Counted from the stretch's first letter, positions 49,083 through 58,770 are shown. The stretch: 64,000 nt of DNA from Bowmanella sp. JS7-9 (GCF_004329715.1 NZ_JXSY01000018.1:1-64000); one strand, 5' to 3'. Program-made: numbers and translations. The notes: a model not told the origin generated them from the sequence alone.

Positions 49083-49111
49083 TTGAAGCCTTGTGTCACG
49101 CGGCGTAGACT
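49083..49111 (+). promoter_or_regulatory. Candidate fadL promoter
   Basis: TTGAAG, 17-base spacer, TAGACT, 80 bases before the fadL start. Just upstream lies an 8-base inverted repeat, AACCTTAA at 49021 and TTAAGGTT at 49063, which might be a regulator site. Confidence 0.45.
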
Positions 49112-49191
49112 GCGCAGCCTTATTTTTACAAGGTCAGCAAGTTGGCTAAATTTTGCTGGCCTAGCAGTTCATGACAGGTTGTAGTTTTCTC

Positions 49192-50469
49192 ATGCGTATC
49201 AACAAACTTTCTTTGGCTGTTCTGACAGCCGTTACTTGCAGCTCACAGGTTTTCGCTGCTGGATTTCAAATTAACGAACATAGTGCCAATGGTTTAGGTC
49301 GTGCATTTGCAGGGCAGGCGGCAACACCTGAAAATGCGTCCGTGCTGGCAACCAACCCAGCCGCGATGACACAATTTAATCAGCGTCAAATCAGTGCCAC
49401 CCTGAGTTATATCGATCCTGAACTGGATATCATCGGCGAAGTGACCACCACTATCGGTGCAACGCCTGTGACCTTGCCAGCGACGGAGCACAATGTGGCG
49501 GACGGCGCATTTGTACCTGCACTGTTCTACACCGCCCCTGTAAATGAGCAACTGAGCTGGGGTTTGGGTATCTTTGCTAATTACGGCCTTTCAACTGACT
49601 ACAGTGAGCAGTTCAACGCATTGAACTTTGCCGACTATGCCTCAGTAAAAACCGTGACATTCAACCCAGCCATTGCTTATAAAATTTCACCGGAATTGAG
49701 CGTGGGCTTTGGTTTGAACGCGGTTTACGGCGAAGCAGAAATCAAAACCAGCGTGCCAGCCTATCTGAGCGCTGCAACAGGTGGTGCATTGCCAGCAAAT
49801 GGCAAGATGCTGGCGTTGGCCGGCGACGACTGGGCGTATGGCTGGAATGCCGGGGTGTTTTATACACCAGCTGCGGGCACACATATCGCGTTGAGCTACC
49901 GTGGTAAAACAGATCTTAATTTGGCGGGCGATATCGAGTCTGACCTGGTGGCAGCACTTAATCAGGGTGGTCAGTTGACACTACCATTACCTGCCATTGC
50001 GGAGTTTGCCGTGGGTCAAGCGATCAACGACAAACTTTCAGTGCAGTTTAGCCTGACTCATACCCAGTGGAGTGCATTCAAACAACTGGAAGCCGAATTA
50101 GATTCTGGTCTGGTTGTACCGGTGAAAGAAGAAAACTTCGAGAGCACACTGCGCGGTGCATTGGGTGTTACCTATCAGTATTCTTCTGAGCTTACTCTGC
50201 GCGCCGGTTATGCCTACGATGATGGTGCAGTGTCGATTGAAAATCGTACCATCAGCATTCCAGACACGGATCGTCAGTGGTTCACTCTGGGCGCCAGTTA
50301 CAAGCTGAGCAATGACGCCAGCATTGATTTTGCTTATGGCTACCTGCAAGGCCGTGAAGCAAAAGTTCATGAACAGCAGCAATTAAATGCATTTATTTCT
50401 AGTGAGTTGAATGCAATTCAGCACGCCGAAGCGCATGTGTTAAGCGTGCAGTATTCTCTGGCACTGTAA
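49192..50469 (+). CDS. fadL: FadL-type outer-membrane long-chain fatty acid transporter
   Basis: A 425-residue barrel with a signal peptide (LSLAVLTAVTCSSQVFAAGF). The N-terminal hatch follows the FadL pattern: GFQINEHSANGLGRAFAGQA, then ASVLATNPAAMTQF. Later strands (GLGIFANYGLSTDY, VGFGLNAVYGEAEI, LRAGYAYDDGAV) and the end VLSVQYSLAL fit a 14-strand barrel. It lets long-chain fatty acids or other hydrophobic compounds enter. ATG 49192 matches the signal peptide; the frame from 49171 is seven residues longer. Confidence 0.92.
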   Translation: MRINKLSLAVLTAVTCSSQVFAAGFQINEHSANGLGRAFAGQAATPENASVLATNPAAMTQFNQRQISATLSYIDPELDIIGEVTTTIGATPVTLPATEHNVADGAFVPALFYTAPVNEQLSWGLGIFANYGLSTDYSEQFNALNFADYASVKTVTFNPAIAYKISPELSVGFGLNAVYGEAEIKTSVPAYLSAATGGALPANGKMLALAGDDWAYGWNAGVFYTPAAGTHIALSYRGKTDLNLAGDIESDLVAALNQGGQLTLPLPAIAEFAVGQAINDKLSVQFSLTHTQWSAFKQLEAELDSGLVVPVKEENFESTLRGALGVTYQYSSELTLRAGYAYDDGAVSIENRTISIPDTDRQWFTLGASYKLSNDASIDFAYGYLQGREAKVHEQQQLNAFISSELNAIQHAEAHVLSVQYSLAL

Positions 50470-50484
50470 AGTTGGATATTTGCT

Positions 50485-50516
50485 AAAAAAAGGCCCCGAA
50501 TTTTCGGGGCTTTTTT
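50485..50516 (+). terminator. fadL terminator
   Basis: Stem GCCCCGA / TCGGGGC flanked by seven A and six T, 24 bases after fadL. Confidence 0.9.
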
Positions 50517-50586
50517 GTTAGTAATCAGTATGTTCTGTATACAAAGTCGGGCAGAAAAAGGCTGTTACAATTACGTGCATGGCAGA

Positions 50587-50605
50587 TTGGTTAAGCAATA
50601 ACCAA
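50587..50605. repeat. Inverted repeat upstream of mshI
   Basis: TTGGTTA / TAACCAA with a five-base spacer, about 80 bases before mshI. It may be a regulator site for the pilus operon; no more can be said. Confidence 0.35.
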
Positions 50606-50682
50606 AAACTTACGCTTATCTCTTTTATTTATCGGTCATTACGGGAATAATGGTCTGATTATAAAGGATTAACCAGTGGATC

Positions 50683-51630
50683 ATGATGCAGGTAGGCTGG
50701 GGCACACTACTAAAACGTTTTTTTAATCGTTCTTCGGGGAAACAACGGCTTGGCCTGGCGTTAACCGATCAGGGCGTGCATATCAGCGTATCCGAAAAAT
50801 CTGCCGGGCAATGGCGCTGGGTCAAACAACATTTTATTGATGTTGCAGACTGGCCGCAGCAGCTACACCCGTGGGTGCAAAGTAATAACCTGCAATTTTG
50901 TCAGTGCAATCTGGTCTTGCCGGCCTCGAAATATCAAATCATGCAGGTCGAACGTCCAGCCGTAGAGGACAGCGAACTGGCTGCCGCATTGCAATGGACG
51001 GTAAAAGATATTCTCTCTACTCAGGAAGAACTCAAAATCGATTATTTTGAGTTGCCTGCACAACCCGCCGGCGCAAATAAAGTGTCTGTGGTCGTCGCCA
51101 GTCGTAAAGATATTCTCACCCTAGCCCGGGTGTTGCATCACGCTGAATTAATGCCGGATCAGATCACCATCGAGGAAACCGTGTTGTTGGATGCATCCGG
51201 TAAGGATAACGAAGCGGTCGTATCTTTGGTGCAACACGCAGGCAGTGAAGTGTGTCTTAGCATCTACAAGCAGGGCAAAATCTATTTTACCCGTCGCATT
51301 AAGGGTTATGAGTTGCTCTCGAGTCTGACCATAGACGAACTTAACAACGGTATGCTGGAGGCGTTGGCCACTGAGGTACAACGCTCGATGGATTATTTCG
51401 AATCTCAATTACATCAGGCCGGATTGCGCAAGGTCGTGTTGATGCTCGACTCAGATTTTCAGCCTGAAATCGCTGAAAACTTAAAAAATCTGCTGTTTAT
51501 CGATGTGGTGAACTATGTGCCAGATATCGCCAAAGATGATGCGCTGGTGATGCGACACGCCTACATTACCAGCGTGGTTGCGTCGCAGCTTGGCGCATCC
51601 GTGAAAAGCGCAAAGAAGGTGGCCGCATGA
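50683..51630 (+). CDS. mshI: MSHA pilus assembly protein MshI (PilM-like)
   Basis: A 315-residue cytoplasmic protein with an actin-like PilM fold: RLGLALTDQGVHISV at the N-terminus, LVLPASKYQIMQVERPAVED, and EALATEVQRSMDYFESQLHQ near the end. It should bind the short N-terminal tail of the PilN-like protein encoded next. ATG 50683 or ATG 50686 are both possible. It is the first gene of the msh cluster here; mshH is not upstream (fadL is). The stop overlaps the next start (ATGA). Confidence 0.9.
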   Translation: MMQVGWGTLLKRFFNRSSGKQRLGLALTDQGVHISVSEKSAGQWRWVKQHFIDVADWPQQLHPWVQSNNLQFCQCNLVLPASKYQIMQVERPAVEDSELAAALQWTVKDILSTQEELKIDYFELPAQPAGANKVSVVVASRKDILTLARVLHHAELMPDQITIEETVLLDASGKDNEAVVSLVQHAGSEVCLSIYKQGKIYFTRRIKGYELLSSLTIDELNNGMLEALATEVQRSMDYFESQLHQAGLRKVVLMLDSDFQPEIAENLKNLLFIDVVNYVPDIAKDDALVMRHAYITSVVASQLGASVKSAKKVAA

Positions 51631-52223
51631 AGTCATCCATCAATTTTTATACCGACGACTTAAAGCCACGCATCGAAATCATCACCCTGTCTTTCGTCCT
51701 GACGATGGCCATCGTCAGCGTGGCGTTGATGTTGGGGATCAGCTGGTGGGCTGCCAGCCATCATGAGACGGTAAAATCACAAGGGCAACAGCTAAGCGCT
51801 CAAAGGACCTCGCTGGAAAGCCAGATTAAGTCTTTGTCAGAAGCGTTGACCAGCCGCCGTCCCGAGCAAGCATTATTGATGGAAGTTGCCAGCGCAGAAA
51901 AAACGCTGCAAGACAATAAATTGCTCTTAGCCCGTCTGAATGATCGTAGTCGTCTGGCCAGCCATGACTATCCCAGCCTGATGCTGGATTTGGCCAAGGC
52001 GCATCACCAGGACGTTTGGCTGAGCCGCATTCTGGTAAATGGAGAACAAGTCTATTTGCAGGGCTCGGCAAGTGCCGCGGAGTCGGTACCAGAATGGATC
52101 GCGCAGTTAAGTGACGTGGCTTTTTTCCATGGTGTGGAGTTTGAGAGCGCGCAAATCAGTGAAAATGACCAACAGCAAGTCGACTTTGTGCTCGGCGCAT
52201 TGCCAAAAGCCGGAGGACAGTAA
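51627..52223 (+). CDS. MSHA PilN-like inner-membrane protein (MshI2)
   Basis: A 198-residue protein with a cytoplasmic N-terminus (KSSINFYTDDLKP, the PilM-binding type motif INFY), one TM helix (about 20-42), a coiled coil (about 48-100) and a periplasmic ferredoxin-like PilN domain (VWLSRILVNGEQVYLQGSA). With MshI and MshJ it should form the inner-membrane alignment platform. The symbol varies between genomes, so none is given. Confidence 0.85.
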   Translation: MKSSINFYTDDLKPRIEIITLSFVLTMAIVSVALMLGISWWAASHHETVKSQGQQLSAQRTSLESQIKSLSEALTSRRPEQALLMEVASAEKTLQDNKLLLARLNDRSRLASHDYPSLMLDLAKAHHQDVWLSRILVNGEQVYLQGSASAAESVPEWIAQLSDVAFFHGVEFESAQISENDQQQVDFVLGALPKAGGQ

Positions 52224-52918
52224 TGAGTCTGCTTGCTAAATACGAACAACGTTTTCGAGCATTGCAACCAAGAGAAAAACAGCTGCTATTGCTGGTGGCG
52301 GTGTTGGTCCCTCTGTTGGTCGGTTTTTTCCTGTTTATTGATCCGGATTTACAGGCTGCGGATAAGCTGACTAAGCAAAATCAAGCCACTCAACGCCAGA
52401 TAAATGATATGCAAACGCAAGTGCAGGAGATCAAGCATCGTCTCAATGATGATCCTAATCTGCCGGTACGCCAGCGGTTGCAAGGTTTGAACGAGCAAAT
52501 TAATGGTGTGCGTCAGGAATTGGCGGCCCATACCACTGCATTAGTGGATGCGCGGCAAATGCCAGCGATGTTGCGCCAGTTATTAGCGGCAACCGACAAA
52601 GTAGAGTTAGTCAGTCTGACTTCACTGGCGCCGATTAAAATTGATATTAATGAACAGCCTCAGCCGTCTGGTACGGCGCAAACCCCGGCTACGCAGAATC
52701 AGTCACAAGCAACCGGCATGGCACTATATCAACATGGCGTAAGATTAGTCTTACGTGGTCGCTATTTTGACGTACAGACCTATCTGCAACAGGTGCGCAA
52801 TCTGGACTGGCATATTTACTGGCATAGATTTGATTATCAGGCTGATGATTATCCTCAAGGGCAGGTCAGCCTCGAGTTATACACCATCAGCACCAACGCA
52901 TCGTTTATGGGGTTGTGA
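52223..52918 (+). CDS. mshJ: MSHA biogenesis protein MshJ (PilO/GspM-like)
   Basis: A 231-residue protein: short cytoplasmic part (KYEQRFRALQPREKQLLLL), TM about 20-38, coiled coil about 45-115, and a periplasmic PilO-like domain (LVLRGRYFDVQTYLQQVRNL). It partners with the PilN-like protein. The start overlaps the previous stop (TAATG) and the end overlaps mshK (TGATG). Confidence 0.88.
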   Translation: MSLLAKYEQRFRALQPREKQLLLLVAVLVPLLVGFFLFIDPDLQAADKLTKQNQATQRQINDMQTQVQEIKHRLNDDPNLPVRQRLQGLNEQINGVRQELAAHTTALVDARQMPAMLRQLLAATDKVELVSLTSLAPIKIDINEQPQPSGTAQTPATQNQSQATGMALYQHGVRLVLRGRYFDVQTYLQQVRNLDWHIYWHRFDYQADDYPQGQVSLELYTISTNASFMGL

Positions 52919-53268
52919 TGAAAGCAACAATCTATCTATCAACACTGTGTCTGATGGTCAGTAGCATGGTCAGTGCAAAACAGACGCTGCCAGATCCGAC
53001 TCAGCCGAAAGGCGCGGCACGCAGTGCGGCAAATAGCAGCGAGCAGGCAGATGCCTTTAATAATCTTAAGCTCACAGCCATTATGGATAATGGACAGCGT
53101 AAATCGGCCATTATTAACGGCCGGTTGATGCAGGTTGGACAGAAATTTAGTGGGTTTACCTTGCTAAAAATTGATGAGTCCAGCGTGCTGATGGGTAATG
53201 AACAGGAGCAAAGACGCTTTGCGTTATTCGGAAAAACTATCAAAAAAGAAGCATCCAATGATTTCTAG
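52918..53268 (+). CDS. mshK: MSHA biogenesis protein MshK (PilP-like)
   Basis: A 116-residue exported protein (signal peptide about 1-20, VSSMVSAKQ) with a small beta domain like PilP: NLKLTAIMDNGQRKSAIING and VGQKFSGFTLLKIDESSVLM. It should link the inner-membrane platform to the secretin. ATG 52918 is preferred over GTG 52915 because GGGG lies at good spacing. It overlaps mshL by 11 bases. Confidence 0.87.
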   Translation: MKATIYLSTLCLMVSSMVSAKQTLPDPTQPKGAARSAANSSEQADAFNNLKLTAIMDNGQRKSAIINGRLMQVGQKFSGFTLLKIDESSVLMGNEQEQRRFALFGKTIKKEASNDF

Positions 53269-54928
53269 AGCGCTTTCGGCAGGATTGTTTATGGCGATGT
53301 TGACCAGCTGCCAGTCAACCTACACAGAAAAAGGTATGCGTCAGGCGGATGAGGCGATTACCGACGCCATCGCAAATCAACCACAGCAACCCGCGGCGGC
53401 GTTACCAGCCTTGCCTGCTGACGTTCTGCAAGCCTTGATGCCAGCGAATAATGGTAGTGATAGCGACCTGTATGGTGAACCACGTTACGACATTAGCGCT
53501 GAGAACGTTGAGGCCTCAGCATTTTTTGCCGGTTTAGTCGCGGATACGCCATACAGTGTTGCCATTCATCCCAATGTCAGTGGCAAGATCACGCTGGATT
53601 TAAAGCAGGTATCGCTGACGGAATTATTTTCGCTGGTGACGGATATTTATGGTTACGACATTCAGCGCAGCGGCACCGTTTACCGGATTTATCCTGCGGG
53701 CATGCGCACCGAAACCTTTACCGTTAACTATCTGTTGATGCAGCGAGACGGCTCCACCCGTTCGACTATCAGTTCGGGCGGTGTGTCGCAGGCACAAAAT
53801 GGCAGTCAGGGCTCGCGCTCCAGTAATGGTCAGAATTTTGCCACCCAAAGTGCACTGGGCGGTACCGGCAGCAACCAGAATTCAGCCATGATGGGCGGCA
53901 ATCAATCCGTCAATGGCACGAATATCACTACCCGCACCAACACTGACTTCTGGGCAGATTTGAAAGAAACCCTTGGGGCTTTAATTGGCCAGGGTGAAGG
54001 GCGCAGCGTGGTCGTTTCTCCTCAGGCGGGGTTAGTGACTGTACGTGCGATGCCAGAAGAATTACGTGCCATTCGTGAATATCTGAGTACCACTGAACAG
54101 CATGTGCAGCGTCAGGTTGTGCTGGAAGCGCGGATTATTGAAGTGGTATTGGATGATGAATTCCAGCAGGGCATTAACTGGCAACAAATCATGGGTAATA
54201 TCAGCAGCACCAATTTCACCTTATCAACCGGTGGACAGGTAGCGGGTAATACCATCAGTGCGGCATTGGGCGGTATTACCAGTCTGAGCATTGTGAACCA
54301 GGACTTTTCCGGTGTGCTGCAGCTGCTGGATACACAAGGTAATGTGCAGGTACTGTCTAGCCCGCGGGTAACCGCCACAAATAACCAAAAAGCGGTATTT
54401 AAGGTGGGCGATGATGAATATTTTGTAACGGATATTTCCTCTCAGGTGACCTCTACTGCGACGGCCACGTCATCGGCACCCGATATTCAGTTAACGCCAT
54501 TTTTCTCGGGTATTGCGTTGGATGTCACCCCACAGATCAATGAATCGGGTCAGGTGATGTTGCATGTGCATCCGTCGGTAATTGATACCCGCGAACAGGA
54601 AAAAGTGCTCAAGCTGAATGACGAGCAAATTGTGCTGCCACTGGCGCAGAGTAACATTCGTGAATCTGACACCGTGATTCGTGCCAACTCAGGTGAAATC
54701 GTGGTCATCGGTGGCCTGATGCAGACTATTATTCGCGACAGTGAGTCCCAGACGCCGTTACTGGGTGATATCCCAATTTTGGGGCACCTGTTCAAAAACA
54801 AAAAACAACAGGAATTGAAAAAGGAGCTGGTGATACTGATTAAACCTACCGTGGTTGGGCAGGACACCTGGCAGCAACAATTGCTGCAAACCCAGCGCAA
54901 TATCAAAGACTGGAGCCGCGGCGGTTAA
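53258..54928 (+). CDS. mshL: MSHA secretin MshL
   Basis: A 556-residue outer-membrane secretin lipoprotein (lipobox MLTSC). N-terminal: a secretin/TonB short domain (VEASAFFAGLVADTPYSVAI, ITLDLKQVSLTELFSLVTDI), a Ser/Gly/Asn-rich low-complexity loop (about 190-240), then the secretin core (VQVLSSPRVTATNNQKAVFK, VMLHVHPSVID, ANSGEIVVIGGLMQ, PILGHLFKNKKQQELKKELV). It forms the pilus exit channel. The frame from 53198 is inside mshK; ATG 53258 starts the lipoprotein signal. Confidence 0.93.
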   Translation: MISRALSAGLFMAMLTSCQSTYTEKGMRQADEAITDAIANQPQQPAAALPALPADVLQALMPANNGSDSDLYGEPRYDISAENVEASAFFAGLVADTPYSVAIHPNVSGKITLDLKQVSLTELFSLVTDIYGYDIQRSGTVYRIYPAGMRTETFTVNYLLMQRDGSTRSTISSGGVSQAQNGSQGSRSSNGQNFATQSALGGTGSNQNSAMMGGNQSVNGTNITTRTNTDFWADLKETLGALIGQGEGRSVVVSPQAGLVTVRAMPEELRAIREYLSTTEQHVQRQVVLEARIIEVVLDDEFQQGINWQQIMGNISSTNFTLSTGGQVAGNTISAALGGITSLSIVNQDFSGVLQLLDTQGNVQVLSSPRVTATNNQKAVFKVGDDEYFVTDISSQVTSTATATSSAPDIQLTPFFSGIALDVTPQINESGQVMLHVHPSVIDTREQEKVLKLNDEQIVLPLAQSNIRESDTVIRANSGEIVVIGGLMQTIIRDSESQTPLLGDIPILGHLFKNKKQQELKKELVILIKPTVVGQDTWQQQLLQTQRNIKDWSRGG

Positions 54929-54931
54929 TCC

Positions 54932-55840
54932 ATGTATCTTTACCACTTCGGCATGCGTGAGTTGCCGTTTACGCTCACGCCAAATACCAGTTACTTTTAC
55001 GGCCTGCCGAGTCATCAGCAGGCTTTACAGGTATTGCTGACCGCGCTGCAAACCGGCGAGGGGTTTATCAAAGTGACCGGTGAAGTGGGCACAGGTAAAA
55101 CCCTGCTTTGTCGCAAGTTGCTCAATGAGTTGCCTGCGCATTTTGTTGCGGCCTATATTCCTAATCCCTATCTGTCCGCCAGTGAACTGCGTCGTGCGGT
55201 GGCCCATGAGCTGGGTATTGATAGCGCGGCGCTGGCTGATGATCAGTTGGTTACCCAACATATTCAGCAGCGTATTATTGAGCTCAACCAGCAAAATAAG
55301 GCCGTGGTGCTGATTGTGGATGAGGCTCAGGCGTTACCGCTGGAAAGTCTTGAGGCATTGCGGTTATTTACCAACCTGGAAACCGAATCGCGGAAATTAT
55401 TGCAGGTTGTTTTGTTCGGTCAGCCAGAACTGGATGAGAAGTTGGCGCAGCGCAGTATTCGCCAATTAAAACAGCGTATTAGTTTTTCGTTCCAGTTAAC
55501 TCACATGGATGAAGATCAGACCTTTCACTATGTAAAGCACCGCATAGAAGTGGCAGGCTTTCGTGGAGATGCGCCCTTTGACCGCGGGGCCTGTAAGTTG
55601 TTATTTAAAGCCAGTCAGGGTATCCCGCGTATTGTGAATGTGTTGTGCCATAAAGCACTGATGCTGGCCTACGGCGAAGGCAAAAATAAAGTTACCCGTT
55701 CTCACGTGCGTTTGGCGATTAAAGACACGGAAGCAGCACATCAGGCAAACAGCTATTGGCGTTTACTGGCTGCATTTGGCTTAGGTGCGTTGTTGATTGC
55801 CGGTGCCTGGACTATTTGGCACATGCGGGGTGGCTGGTGA
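54932..55840 (+). CDS. mshM: MSHA biogenesis ATPase MshM (ExeA/GspA-like)
   Basis: A 302-residue AAA ATPase: Walker A GEVGTGKTLLCRKLL, Walker B VVLIVDEAQALP, arginine region QGIPRIVNVLCHKALMLAYG, and one C-terminal TM helix (about 279-297). Relatives such as ExeA help secretin assembly. It follows mshL by three bases and overlaps mshN (GTGA). Confidence 0.9.
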   Translation: MYLYHFGMRELPFTLTPNTSYFYGLPSHQQALQVLLTALQTGEGFIKVTGEVGTGKTLLCRKLLNELPAHFVAAYIPNPYLSASELRRAVAHELGIDSAALADDQLVTQHIQQRIIELNQQNKAVVLIVDEAQALPLESLEALRLFTNLETESRKLLQVVLFGQPELDEKLAQRSIRQLKQRISFSFQLTHMDEDQTFHYVKHRIEVAGFRGDAPFDRGACKLLFKASQGIPRIVNVLCHKALMLAYGEGKNKVTRSHVRLAIKDTEAAHQANSYWRLLAAFGLGALLIAGAWTIWHMRGGW

Positions 55841-56937
55841 GCGTCGTCAATAAAATGTTGCAGGATTTAGAAAACCGTCAGGCCGACCCGACCAGCAATG
55901 CGGTGTATGTTCCACCGGCGAAAAAATCATATCGTATATGGATTGCGATGCTGTTGTTGGTTGGCGCCAGTGCGGCTGTTTTTCTGTTTTGGATGCCGCC
56001 ATCGGACGTGCCAATTCAGGCAGATTTGCCTGCAGATGAGAAGCTGCCTGCTACTCAACCGGTTGTGGCCAAACCGATGCAGGTCAGCAAACCGATGCAG
56101 GTCAGCAAACCGGCGGTTTCCGAGCCGCAAGCTCAGGGTACGCCAGATGTGCAGATGACAGGAGAGCCCGTCCAAAATGTTACTGAAACGGTGGCATCTT
56201 CAGTTGATACCGAGGCGTCAATCGATAGTGAAACGTCAGAGCCAATGGCGCAGCAAGACCCACCTGTGCATGCTTCTATTCTGGCACCGGTGAGAGAAGC
56301 GCGCGTCGAGCCCACACCGGAACCGAAAGCCAAAGTGGCAGTCAGCGCGGTAACACAGACAAGACAGTCAGAGACAGAGCGTTTAGAAAGCGAAATCCGG
56401 CTGGCTATGGCGGCTAATCAGCGAGATAAAGCGATTCAGTTACTGAGTCGCCTGGTTGCCATTGAACCTACCCACAATAAAGCGCGCATGCATCTTGCCG
56501 GGTTGTATGCTGACGCAGGACGCATTGATATGGCGGAAGCCTTGCTGCGAGAAGGCCTGATACAATCACCCACAGCGACGCCGCTGGCGTTGATGTTAAG
56601 CCGTTTGTATCTCGCTGCACAGCAACCACAACAAGCGTTAGACGTATTGCAGCCGGTTGTTGGCGATGTGGCCTATGAACAAGAACGGTTATTATTGCTG
56701 GCTGGTCTGGCACAACAGTTAAACCAATTTAATCTGGCGTTAGATAGTTATCGACAAGTCGTTCAGCTAGTGCCGGATAACGCGAAAGGTTGGATGGGGC
56801 TGGCAATTAGTGCAGAACGTCTGCAACAGCCACTCACCGCAGTAAGCGCCTATCGACAGGCTTTAGCCCTGAATCAATTAGCGCCATCGGTACAGGACTT
56901 TATCCGTGAACGACTTGCCGTATTGGGAGGGCAGTAG
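55837..56937 (+). CDS. mshN: MSHA biogenesis protein MshN (TPR)
   Basis: A 366-residue protein: N-terminal SVVNKMLQDLENRQADP, TM about 30-47, a Pro/Gln/Ser-rich periplasmic linker (about 50-190) that includes a duplicated unit KPMQVS, and four or so TPR repeats (about 200-366). GTG 55837 is chosen since it has GGGGTGG upstream and fits the family start; the frame from 55756 lies inside mshM. Confidence 0.87.
   Translation: MSVVNKMLQDLENRQADPTSNAVYVPPAKKSYRIWIAMLLLVGASAAVFLFWMPPSDVPIQADLPADEKLPATQPVVAKPMQVSKPMQVSKPAVSEPQAQGTPDVQMTGEPVQNVTETVASSVDTEASIDSETSEPMAQQDPPVHASILAPVREARVEPTPEPKAKVAVSAVTQTRQSETERLESEIRLAMAANQRDKAIQLLSRLVAIEPTHNKARMHLAGLYADAGRIDMAEALLREGLIQSPTATPLALMLSRLYLAAQQPQQALDVLQPVVGDVAYEQERLLLLAGLAQQLNQFNLALDSYRQVVQLVPDNAKGWMGLAISAERLQQPLTAVSAYRQALALNQLAPSVQDFIRERLAVLGGQ
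56071..56106 (+). repeat. Tandem 18-base repeat in mshN
   Basis: Two exact copies of AAACCGATGCAGGTCAGC, coding KPMQVS twice, followed by a third partial copy (KPA). It sits in the linker, where copy-number changes would keep the frame. Confidence 0.9.
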
Positions 56938-56940
56938 TTA

Positions 56941-58767
56941 ATGCAACCCAAATTAAAAATGCGTCTGGGTGACTTGCTCGTCCACGAAAACGTCATTACC
57001 GAAGCACAGCTTCAGGATGCGTTGAATCGTCAAAAAACTAACGGACGTAAATTAGGTCAGTCTTTGGTTGAAATGGGCATCGTCAGTGAGCAGAAGTTAC
57101 TGACCTTTTTGGCCCAGCAACTAAATGTGCCATTGATTGATTTAACCCAAATTCGTCTCGATCCCGATGTGGTGAAAAAGATCCCTGAAGTACAGGCACG
57201 TCGATTCCGCGCGCTGGCTATTCGGGAAGAAGAAAAGCATATCCTGGTAGGGATGAGTGACCCGGCGGACTTGGTGGCATTTGATGCCTTGTCCAACGTG
57301 TTGCCAAAACCTATCAAGTTGGCAGTAGTGCGTGAAGCACAACTGTTGCAGGCCTTTGATAATCAGTATCGCCGTACTGATGAAATTGAGTCATTCGCGC
57401 AGGAACTGGCTTCAGAGTATCAGGACTCACAGAACTTCGACTTTATGCAGGCCGCGACGGGGGAAGAAGACACCGCCGTTGCCCGTTTATTGCAATCGAT
57501 TTTTGAAGATGCGGTGCAGATGAAAGCATCGGATATCCATATCGAGCCAGAAAAAGACGTGTTGCGCATTCGTCAGCGTGTGGACGGCGTATTGCAGGAA
57601 AATGTGATCCGTCAGGCCAATATCGCCTCCGCGTTGGTATTGCGCTTAAAGTTAATGTCCGGGTTGGATATTTCAGAAAAACGTTTGCCGCAGGATGGTC
57701 GCACTCAAGTCACTGTCAAAGGGCATACTGTCGACGTGCGTTTGTCGACCATGCCGATTCAGGGTGGCGAGTCGGTTGTTATGCGTCTGTTGGATCAGTC
57801 CGCCGGATTATTAACTCTCGAGCAAACCGGTATGCCACAGCATATGGTGGATCGTTACCGGATTCTGTTGCAGCGCCCGCACGGCATGATCCTGGTGACC
57901 GGGCCGACTGGCTCAGGTAAATCGACCACCTTGTATGCGTCCTTAGCCGAAATGAACAAGGCTAATGTGAAGATTATTACCGTGGAAGATCCGGTTGAGT
58001 ACCGTCTGCCACGTATCAATCAGGTGCAGATTAACGACAAAATTGGTCTGCGCTTCTCTAATGTATTGCGCACCGCGCTGCGTCAGGATCCGGATGTGAT
58101 CATGGTGGGTGAGATGCGGGATACAGAAACGGTCGAAATCGGCATGCGTGGTGCACTCACCGGTCATCTGGTTTTATCCACCTTGCACACCAACGATGCT
58201 ATCAGCAGTGCGGTACGTTTATTGGATATGGGCGCACCGGGTTATCTGGTGGCCAGCTCATTGCGGGCAATTATCGCTCAGCGTCTGATTCGGCGTAACT
58301 GTGAGCAGTGTGCGACGGATTATCAGCCGTTACCGGAAGAGCGCTTCTGGCTGAGTAATATTGATCCTATGGCGGCGCAAATGCAGTTTAAACAGGGCCA
58401 GGGCTGTGATGCCTGTAACCTGACTGGTTACCGTGGTCGTGTTGGGGTATTTGAGTTACTGGAGATGACAGAGTCGATGATGGAGGCTTTGAAAAACAGT
58501 GACAACAACCGCTTTACCAACGAGGCCGAAAAAGCCCCTAACTACCGGCCATTAGCGCATATGGCGTTGGAATATGCCGCCCAGGGCATCACCAGTGTAG
58601 GCGAGGTTTTGCGACTCGTAGAAACGGTTGCCGATGTGCAATCGGTGAAATCGGCGCCAGCGATTCAGGCACCCGCGGAGGCGGCTTTGCATGCCCCGGC
58701 ACCAGAAACATCGTCTAATCCTGAGGGACAAGCGTCTCAAAGTGGGCCGAACTGGGGGCTGGAATAA
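56941..58767 (+). CDS. mshE: MSHA pilus extension ATPase MshE
   Basis: A 608-residue GspE/PilB ATPase. The N-terminal MshEN domain has two copies of the c-di-GMP-binding pattern: RLGDLLVHENVITEAQLQDA (about 8-27) and KLGQSLVEMGIVSEQKLLTF (about 37-56). Walker A is GPTGSGKST, the Asp box SDIHIEP, Walker B VIMVGEMRD, His box TGHLVLSTLHTND. A zinc-binding Cys cluster is CEQCATDY / CDACNLTGY. The last 60 residues are Ala/Pro-rich. It powers pilus growth and is expected to respond to c-di-GMP as shown for Vibrio MshE. Confidence 0.95.
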   Translation: MQPKLKMRLGDLLVHENVITEAQLQDALNRQKTNGRKLGQSLVEMGIVSEQKLLTFLAQQLNVPLIDLTQIRLDPDVVKKIPEVQARRFRALAIREEEKHILVGMSDPADLVAFDALSNVLPKPIKLAVVREAQLLQAFDNQYRRTDEIESFAQELASEYQDSQNFDFMQAATGEEDTAVARLLQSIFEDAVQMKASDIHIEPEKDVLRIRQRVDGVLQENVIRQANIASALVLRLKLMSGLDISEKRLPQDGRTQVTVKGHTVDVRLSTMPIQGGESVVMRLLDQSAGLLTLEQTGMPQHMVDRYRILLQRPHGMILVTGPTGSGKSTTLYASLAEMNKANVKIITVEDPVEYRLPRINQVQINDKIGLRFSNVLRTALRQDPDVIMVGEMRDTETVEIGMRGALTGHLVLSTLHTNDAISSAVRLLDMGAPGYLVASSLRAIIAQRLIRRNCEQCATDYQPLPEERFWLSNIDPMAAQMQFKQGQGCDACNLTGYRGRVGVFELLEMTESMMEALKNSDNNRFTNEAEKAPNYRPLAHMALEYAAQGITSVGEVLRLVETVADVQSVKSAPAIQAPAEAALHAPAPETSSNPEGQASQSGPNWGLE

Positions 58768-58770
58768 ACT

